Assembly: GCA_964641715.1 (NCBI GenBank)
Contig: CAZXMB010000094.1
Span: 1-12,203 of the forward strand
Direction: 5' to 3'
Source: CAZXMB01 sp964641715
Lineage (GTDB): Bacteria > Desulfobacterota > BSN033 > UBA1163
Length of the DNA: 12,203 bases
Part shown: positions 1 through 6,800 of the stretch, piece by piece
How the letters are laid out: each line of letters begins with the position of its first letter
How positions within the stretch are numbered: position 1 is the first letter of the stretch
The notes under the pieces: model-generated
Database searches by the model: none
What the model was told of the DNA's origin: nothing
What the model saw: the letters and a program-made list of their open reading frames with translations, nothing else
Made by a program: the position numbers and the translations under genes

Positions 1-2856
1 GGTCAAACACGCCGCACAACGCTCCCCCTCCACCACCGCCACCACCCCACCCACCAACATTTTCTCTTTTGAAAGGATCGTGCAGGCGCGGGCCACGGCA
101 GCACCTGCCTGAGAGATGCTTTCGCTGATCAACTTTGGACCATGTCCTGATCCTGCCAGGTAGAGTCCATCGGTTGCAAAATCAACCGGCCTCAGCTTGA
201 CATGGGCCTCGAGGAAGAAACCCTCGGCGGTTCGGGGGACTTTTAACATGGTTGCCAATTCTTCATTCTCCCTCGGGATGGTTGCCGAGGAGAGGACCAG
301 AAGGTCAGGTTTTAGCTCCACCTTTTCCCTTAACATTCCGTCTGTAAAAGAGACGGAAAGATCCTCTCCATCCTTTTTTACCTCCGGTTTCTCTTCGGGA
401 TCGTATTTGATAAACATGATCCCTTCCTTTCGGGCTCTCGCATAATAGGATTCCAGGAGACCATAAGTCCGCATATCCCGGTAAAGGATGGAAATTTTTA
501 CATCGGGGTTGAGCTCTTTGATCTTGAGCCCATTTTTGACGGCTGTGGCACAACAGGTCCGGCTGCAGTAAGGGCGCTCTTCATTCCTTGACCCGACACA
601 CTGAATCATCACTACCTGATTGGCCCGGGCCACTTCGTCCTGTTGATGGATGATCTTATTTTCCAACTCGAGCTGGGTCATAATGCGGGGATCTTCACCG
701 TAGTGATATTCCGTAGGCTTCCATTCATCCGCTCCGGTGGCCACGATCGTTATCCCGTGTTCGATCTTTCGATAATACATGGTCGGAGCCACCATCACCC
801 CTGTGGAGAAGTTTCCCTTGGAGCCGCTGAAATCAACAACCAATGCATTGGTCATGGCATGGATGAGAGGGTGATTCGTGACCCGTTCGATCAGGCTTTT
901 TAGAAAGGCCTGAACATCTTCCCCCTCAATGGTGTAATATAAATTTCTCAGATTACCGCCCAGTTGGGCCTCTTTTTCAAGAAGGAAGACTTCAAATCCC
1001 TGTTGAGCGAGTTTAAGAGCAGCGGTCATCCCGGCGACTCCTCCTCCGATGACCAGCCCTTTCTGAATCACCGAAACACTCAGTTCGCCCAGGGGCTGAA
1101 TCATCCGGGCATTGGCGACCGCCATTCTCACAAGGTCCTTGGCCTTCTCGGTCGCCTCTGACTTCTGACGCATGTGGACCCAAGAACATTGATCCCGAAT
1201 ATTTGCCATTTCAAAGAGGTATTTATTCAATCCCGCATCCCTGAGGGTCTCCCGAAACATCGGTTCGTGCGTTCTCGGGGAACAGGAAGCAACGATGACC
1301 CTGTTGAGATGATGTTCTTTGATGGCGTTCTTGATCTTTTCCTGCGTATCGGTCGAGCAGGTATAGAGGTTTTCATCCGCGTGGACGACATTTTTTAATG
1401 AAAGGGCATACTCCTTCACAGAGGGCACATTGACCACCCCTCCGATGTTGATCCCGCAATGGCAGACGAAAACACCGATGCGGGGTTCCTCTGAAGTCAC
1501 ATCCAATTCAACAGGGTATTCTTTCTGCGTGGCAATGGTTCCCCTGGACTGGGCGATCATGGCGGTGGCATCCGCCACCGCGCCGCTTGCCTGAGAAACC
1601 GTTTCGGGGATATCTTTCGGCCCCTGAAATGCTCCACAGACAAAGATGCCCGGCTTTGAGGTAGCGGTGGGCGTAAAAGGTCTCGTCTTGCACCACCCGT
1701 GTGGATCCAGGTCTACCCCGATCCTCTTTGCCATCTCGATGGCCCCTTTCGAAGGAACCATTCCTACCGAGAGGACGACCAGCTCAAACTCCTCCTCCAC
1801 AAAATTTCCTTCCTCGTTCAAATAGGTGATCAGAAGGTTTTTTGTCTTAAACTCTTCCCTCACCCTGGAAACCATACACTTGATAAACCGGACCCCGTAT
1901 TCGGATTTAGCCCTCTCATAATAAGCATCAAATCCTTTGCCATAGGCCCTCACATCCATATAGAAGATGGTGGGCTTGACGAAGTGAACATGTTCTTTGG
2001 CAATGATGGCTTCCTTCGTCGCATACATGCAGCAGATGGAGGAGCAGAAGTCATTTCCGCAATTGGAATCCCTGGAGCCGACACATTGGATGAAGGCGAT
2101 CCGCTCCGGAATGGTCCCATCGGAAGGCCGGAGGAGGTGGCCCCGGTGGGGTCCGGTCGCACTCAGCAATCTTTCGAACTCAATACTGGATACGACATTG
2201 GGATAGATCCCGTAACCGAATTCCTGCCGGAGATGGGCATCAAACACTTCATAACCCGGAGACAGGATGATGGATCCCACCTCGATCTTCTCCTCAGTCT
2301 GAACATCTGCATAATTTACGGCCTTTGCAAGGCAGACCCTCTCGCATAACCCGCATCCGATACACTTTTCCCGATCGATGGCAAAGACCTTCGGGATCGC
2401 CTGAGGATATTTAATGTAGATTGCCGCTCTCCTGCTCATTTTTTCGTTATACGTATCAATGGCGGTCACCGGGCAGTGTTTGGCACATTCCCCGCAACCC
2501 GTGCATCGGTCCAGATGGATATATCTGGGTTTCCGGATGAGCGTTACCCCGAACCGACCGGGCTCGCCTTCCACCCCTCCGACTTCCGCATTGGCAATGA
2601 TACGGATATTGAGGTGACGGCCGCATCCCACCAGTTTCGGAGACATAATACACATCGAACAGTCATTGGTCGGAAAGGTCTTGTCGAGTTGAGCCATGAC
2701 CCCGCCGATCGTCGGAGAATTATCCACCAGATACACATAGAATCCCGAATCCGCGAGATCCAGGGATGCCTGCATCCCCCCGATACCGCCTCCGATGACC
2801 ATCACCGCGCCAATGGGCTGTTTTTTGATCTCTTCTATTTTTCTCGCCGCTTCCAT
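1..2856 (-). CDS. hdrA: HdrA-like iron-sulfur flavoprotein, double-headed (HdrA1), 3' end cut by window
   Basis: Heterodisulfide reductase subunit A family protein: a cytoplasmic FAD/[4Fe-4S] electron hub that in known Hdr complexes bifurcates electrons. The frame is open for 952 codons from ATG 2856 to the left edge. Residues seen: FAD Rossmann loop GGGIGG 22-27; DCSMC 65-69; two ferredoxin motifs, C118/121/124/128 and C165/168/171/175; FAD-proximal cluster signature QCVGSR with C258/271/275/276. The second half begins with the canonical HdrA N-terminal domain (CHCG, C465/C467, then C500, C525, C557), a second FAD loop GGGVAG 604-609 and a second cluster signature C753/764/768/769. The last residues, RCAACLT (C947, C950), start a C-terminal ferredoxin that lies outside the window. 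The likely SD is CGGAG, about 10 nt before the ATG. It closely resembles HdrA2 without the GltD insert. Family assignment is firm; the partner and substrate are unknown. Confidence 0.95.
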   Translation of the reverse strand, partial: MEAARKIEEIKKQPIGAVMVIGGGIGGMQASLDLADSGFYVYLVDNSPTIGGVMAQLDKTFPTNDCSMCIMSPKLVGCGRHLNIRIIANAEVGGVEGEPGRFGVTLIRKPRYIHLDRCTGCGECAKHCPVTAIDTYNEKMSRRAAIYIKYPQAIPKVFAIDREKCIGCGLCERVCLAKAVNYADVQTEEKIEVGSIILSPGYEVFDAHLRQEFGYGIYPNVVSSIEFERLLSATGPHRGHLLRPSDGTIPERIAFIQCVGSRDSNCGNDFCSSICCMYATKEAIIAKEHVHFVKPTIFYMDVRAYGKGFDAYYERAKSEYGVRFIKCMVSRVREEFKTKNLLITYLNEEGNFVEEEFELVVLSVGMVPSKGAIEMAKRIGVDLDPHGWCKTRPFTPTATSKPGIFVCGAFQGPKDIPETVSQASGAVADATAMIAQSRGTIATQKEYPVELDVTSEEPRIGVFVCHCGINIGGVVNVPSVKEYALSLKNVVHADENLYTCSTDTQEKIKNAIKEHHLNRVIVASCSPRTHEPMFRETLRDAGLNKYLFEMANIRDQCSWVHMRQKSEATEKAKDLVRMAVANARMIQPLGELSVSVIQKGLVIGGGVAGMTAALKLAQQGFEVFLLEKEAQLGGNLRNLYYTIEGEDVQAFLKSLIERVTNHPLIHAMTNALVVDFSGSKGNFSTGVMVAPTMYYRKIEHGITIVATGADEWKPTEYHYGEDPRIMTQLELENKIIHQQDEVARANQVVMIQCVGSRNEERPYCSRTCCATAVKNGLKIKELNPDVKISILYRDMRTYGLLESYYARARKEGIMFIKYDPEEKPEVKKDGEDLSVSFTDGMLREKVELKPDLLVLSSATIPRENEELATMLKVPRTAEGFFLEAHVKLRPVDFATDGLYLAGSGHGPKLISESISQAGAAVARACTILSKEKMLVGGVVAVVEGERCAACLT

Positions 2857-2873
2857 GAATTGAAAACTCCGAG

Positions 2874-2908
2874 CTATGAACTTTGAACTATGAACGATGA
2901 ACCATGAA
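2874..2908. repeat. Five-copy 7-bp tandem repeat upstream of hdrA1
   Basis: On the plus strand five consecutive heptamers ctatgaa, ctttgaa, ctatgaa, cgatgaa and ccatgaa (consensus CNATGAA, one unit ctttgaa). In the transcript this reads as repeated GTTCATn units, ending about 17 nt upstream of the hdrA1 start codon. Seen directly. Function unknown; it may be a dispersed intergenic repeat type. Confidence 0.85.
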
Positions 2909-2924
2909 CCTCCCCCTCACCCCA

Positions 2925-2953
2925 CCCTCTCCCCCATAGGAAGAGGGGAGGGG
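2925..2953. repeat. Imperfect C/G-rich inverted repeat between mvhD and hdrA1
   Basis: CCCT(ct)CCCC at 2925-2934 can pair with GGGGAGGG at 2945-2952, giving an eight-pair stem with a two-base bulge. It lies in a strongly strand-biased C-run/G-run segment (2909-2960) just after the mvhD stop. There is no T-tract on the minus-strand side, so it is not a typical intrinsic terminator. It resembles the C/G-rich palindromic repeats scattered in many bacterial intergenic regions. Confidence 0.55.
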
Positions 2954-2964
2954 GATGGGAATGA

Positions 2965-3720
2965 TTATACATTCCGCATATACTTTGGCACCTTTCCTTC
3001 TTCGGAAGGATCAAATCCGATCTTCCCCTCTCCGACCAACGAAATCAGATAGGTGAGAGTCTCTTTTAATTTCAGGCTTAATGTCTGGCTGATCTCTGTT
3101 GCGGCGAGAGGTTTGGATTCGATCAATGCGATGATTCGATTCTTCATCAACTCATCGCGGATGGTTTCTTCGATGACCGCATCCAGCCTCTCCCTGGAAA
3201 GATGTTCTTGATAAACATTCTCTTTTTCCATCAGCTCAGGACCTTTGCCCACCATCCAGCGAATCTTCTCTCCCTCGAGCGAGGCCCTTACTGCCTGAAG
3301 TCTTTCCTTCATGTCCTGATCAAGAGGGAAGGGGCCCAGACCGCGAATCTTCTCAATGAATTGGCGGACGACCTGGGAGAAGCGTTCTCCTTCACCTGCA
3401 GAGACCCAATCGAGAAGCAATCTTTCTGATCCAATTGCGGCCATATCTAATAACTTCCGGGTGAGGGTCATTTTGCGTTCAGCCTGATAGTTTCCAGTTA
3501 AGTAATGGCAGTCTCCGGGATGGCATCCCAGAACCATGACCCCGTCAAATCCGGCCAGGAAAGCCCTTGGAATGAACGAAGGGTCCACCCTTCCGGAACA
3601 CATCACCCGGATCACCCTTGTATTCGGCGGGTATTGAAACCTCGAGATCCCCGCGAGATCCGCTCCTGCATAGGCACACCAGTTACATAGGAAGGATAAA
3701 ATTTTTGGTTCAAAAGCCAT
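2965..3720 (-). CDS. mvhD: MvhD-like [2Fe-2S] protein with C-terminal extension
   Basis: Homologue of the delta subunit of F420-non-reducing hydrogenase (MvhD), the small iron-sulfur protein that passes electrons between an oxidoreductase and HdrA. The N-terminal domain, about residues 1-130, has the family cysteines: CNWC (C12, C15) followed by AYAGAD, MCSGRVDP (C41), and GCHPGDCHY (C66, C71). At 251 aa it is roughly 100 residues longer than stand-alone MvhD. The extra part (about 130-251) has charged helices and a stretch at about 185-240 (ELMKNRIIALIESKPLAATE...) that looks like a winged-helix or MarR-like fold, with no cysteine. The start ATG is preceded by GGGGAG four nt upstream. It sits between the two hdrA genes, so it probably docks on one of them. 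No hydrogenase large or small subunit is present nearby. The family call is secure; the role of the extension is unknown. Confidence 0.92.
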   Translation of the reverse strand: MAFEPKILSFLCNWCAYAGADLAGISRFQYPPNTRVIRVMCSGRVDPSFIPRAFLAGFDGVMVLGCHPGDCHYLTGNYQAERKMTLTRKLLDMAAIGSERLLLDWVSAGEGERFSQVVRQFIEKIRGLGPFPLDQDMKERLQAVRASLEGEKIRWMVGKGPELMEKENVYQEHLSRERLDAVIEETIRDELMKNRIIALIESKPLAATEISQTLSLKLKETLTYLISLVGEGKIGFDPSEEGKVPKYMRNV

Positions 3721-3738
3721 TGGGCTCCCCTATCTCGT

Positions 3739-3795
3739 TCAAAATCCAAAATTCCAAATCACAATCTCCAAATAAATTCCAAATTCAAATGACCA
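3739..3795. repeat. A/T-rich 'CCAAATTCCAAAT' dispersed-type repeat
   Basis: The plus strand carries repeated CCAAA/TTCCAAAT words (ccaaaattccaaatcacaat, then ctccaaataaattccaaatt) in the gap between hdrA2 and mvhD. Its reverse complement (TTTGGAATTT..GATTTGGAATTTTGG) belongs to the same word family as the plus-strand repeats at 8363-8388 and 9366-9419, so copies occur in both orientations. No ORF and no clear promoter were seen in it. Confidence 0.7.
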
Positions 3796-3802
3796 AGATG
3801 AT

Positions 3803-3828
3803 AAAAAACACCCTTGCCCCATCAAGGG
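3803..3828 (-). terminator. Probable intrinsic terminator at the end of hdrA2
   Basis: On the minus strand CCCTTG (3828-3823), loop ATGGGG, CAAGGG (3816-3811), then two bases and six consecutive T (3808-3803). A perfect six-pair stem followed by a U-tract fits a Rho-independent terminator. The hdrA2 TGA stop lies at the stem-loop junction, so translation would run into the structure. It could give partial read-through to mvhD-hdrA1 rather than a full stop. Confidence 0.6.
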
Positions 3829-6800
3829 GGAGGGGAAGATGTCCTAACAGGAAGAAGGGCTTCAATCTGAGCTGTTAGCTGTTCGTCGGAGAAGTGATGC
3901 ACGGTCACTGCCTTCTGAGGACAGCTGGCACTGCAGACCCCGCACCCCTTACAGGAAGCTGAAACGGTCTCTGCCTTTCTCCCTCTTTCCGTCTCCATCA
4001 CGCGAATGGCATTGAAGGGGCAGAGCAGTTCACAGAGACCGCAACCCAGGCAGCGGGTCTGATCCACCTCTGAGATTGTGGGAAGGGCGGTGACATATCC
4101 TTTGGCCATGGCTGCGGTGGCCCGGGCAACGGCCGCATCTGTCTGGGAGATGGATTCACTGATACTCTTCGGGAAATGGGCCAATCCGGTCAGAAAGATC
4201 CCATCCGTGGCAAAGTCGACCGGCCTCAGTTTCATGTGGGCCTCAAGGAAGAAACCATCAGCGGTCAGAGGGACCTTGAGCATCTTTGCCAGGGCCTCAT
4301 TCTCGTAAGGGACAATGGCGCTGGCCAGGACAACGAGGTCAGGCTGAAGGATCACTTCTTCCCGAAGGATGTTGTCCTTTACCCTGAGATGGAGGCGGCC
4401 TCCCTCAAGGCTGAGATCGGGTTTTGAATCGAGATCGTACCGGATAAATTCGACTCCGGCATTTCTTGCCCGGGTGTAATATCGCTCCATCAATCCATAG
4501 GTCCGGATGTCCCGGTAGAGGATGGTGACCCCTGTCTCGGGATTGTTCTCTCTGATCTTTAGTCCATTTTTGATGGCGAGACTGCAGCAGATACGGCTGC
4601 AGTTCGGATGCTCCGGGATTCGGGATCCCACACACTGGATCATGACGATATGGCGGTATTTCCCGATCTCTTCTGATGAGTGGGTGATCTTTTCCTCCAG
4701 TTCTTTCTGGGTGATCACCCTTGGGTCCTGGCCATAGAGATAATCCTTGGGTTTGCTTTCCTGTGCCCCAACGGCAACGATCACCACTCCATGGTCATAT
4801 TCCCTGTCCGAACCATTGGTCGAAATGACCGATTTGAAATTGCCCACATAACCGCTGAGGCTTTTCAGCTCGGAACGGGTGAAGACCTGAATCCGGGGGT
4901 TCCCCATCACCTCTTCGATCGTTTTTTTAAGAAACTCCTGGGGATTATTCCCTTCGATCGTGTAATGGATATGGCGAAGATTTCCCCCAAGTTCCGCTTC
5001 CCTTTCCACCAGGGCACAATCGAATCCCTGTTTTGCTAATCCCAAAGCCGCCCTCATGCCGGAGAGCCCGCCTCCAATGACCAGTCCCTTCCGAATCACC
5101 TCCACCAACGGTTCCTTCAGGGGTTTAAGAAGACGGGATTTTGCAACCGCCATCCGAATCAGCTCTTTTGCCTTTTCAGTAGCTTCTTCCGGCTGATGCA
5201 TATGGACCCAGGAACACTGGTCCCGAATATTGGTCATCTCAAAGAGATATTTATTCATGCCGGTCTCCCGGATCGTCTCCTGAAACAGGGGTTCATGCGT
5301 TCTCGGTGAACAGGAGGCAACCACCACCCGGTTCAATTGATTCTCCTGTACAGCCTTCTTCATCTTCTCCTGAGTGTCCTGAGAACAGGTGTAGAGATTC
5401 TCTTCTACGTAGGCTACCCCTTCGAGTGTCCTGGCATACTCCCGGACCTCCGGGACATTGACCACTCCTCCAATATTGATCCCGCAATGGCAGACGAATA
5501 CGCCGATCCGGGGCTCCTGATCTCTCACCTCCATCTCTTCTGGATAATCCTTCTTTCTGGTCAAGGTCCCACGCACTTCTGTAAGGAGGCTCGAGGCAGC
5601 GGTCACCGCGCCACTGGCCTGGGCAACCGTCTCGGGAATATCCTTGGGTCCCTGGAATGCCCCGCACACATAGATGCCTGGCCGGCTGGTGTGAAGCGGG
5701 GAAAACTCCTCGGTCCTGCAGAACCCGTAAGAATCCAGCTGGAGGCCGAGGCTTGTGGCAAGTTCCTTTGCCCCCCTGGAGGGGGTTAAGCCGACCGAAA
5801 GGACAATGAGATCGAACTCCTCCTCCTTTACCCGGCCCTCGGGACCAACATAGGTGATGAGGAGATTCTTGGTCTTCGGCCTTTCCGCCACACGGGAGAT
5901 CATGGAACGGATGAACCGGACACCATATTCCTTTTTCGCCCTCTCGAAATAGGCATCGAAGTCCTTCCCGTGGGCCCGGATATCCATATAGAAGATAGTG
6001 GGCTCGGTCTCGCGATGGTGTTCCTTGGCGATCACCGCCTCTTTGATGGCATACATACAGCAGACCGAACTGCAGTATTCGTTTCCTCCGTTTTCTGCCT
6101 GATCTCTCGATCCCGCGCACTGGATCCAGGCCACCTTACGGGGTGGTTTTCTGTCCGAGGGCCTTAAGAGATTTCCCTGGAATGGGCCTGAGGCACTGAG
6201 AATCCGTTCAAACTGAATGCTGGTAATCACATTAGCTATGCGGCCATATCCATAGGCAGAAAGGCGGTTTGCATCATATTCATCAAAACCCGGGCTCAGA
6301 ATGATGGACCCGACTCTGAAATGGACTGTTTCCTCCTCCATCTGATGGTTGATCGCTCCCGCCTTACAGAGAGCGACGCACTGGAGGCATTCGGAGCAGA
6401 GGCCGCAATTGAGACACCGAAGAGCCTCCCTTTTGGCCTGTTCCTCGTTAAAACCCTTCTTCACCTCCGAGAAGGTCCGTCTTCTCTCCTCGATGGGGAT
6501 CTCCTGAATGCGTTCTCTCGGAGCCTTGCGCTGGCCGGCATAGACCTTTTCATATCGGGCCTTTTGAAGATCGGGCTTTTTCCTTCCTTCATGGAGGTCT
6601 TTTCCTCGAAGGTATCGGTCAATGGAGAGGGCTGCCTCTTTCCCTGTGGCAACAGCTTCAATGGCAATCCATGGGCCTGTTACCGCATCTCCTCCGGCAA
6701 AAACTCCGCTTTGAGAGGTCTGAAGGGTGACGGGATCGACCTTGATTGTTCCCTGCGGGGTCATCTCAATTTTTGTTCCTTTGAGAAAGGAAAGATCAGG

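Noticed and set aside
1699..2349. Plus-strand open frame of 216 codons
   Set aside because: It lies opposite the HdrA1 coding frame, which has intact family motifs throughout; the plus-strand product shows no coherent domain.
2874..2908. CRISPR array
   Set aside because: Units are 7 bp without spacers; this is a simple tandem repeat.
3618..3878. Small plus-strand ORF spanning the mvhD-hdrA2 gap
   Set aside because: It reads through the repeat and the terminator in antisense, with no ribosome site and no similarity recognised.
5293..6120. Minus-strand open frame of 275 codons in another phase within hdrA2
   Set aside because: It overlaps the conserved HdrA2 core out of frame, and its translation is arginine/glycine-rich without any domain.
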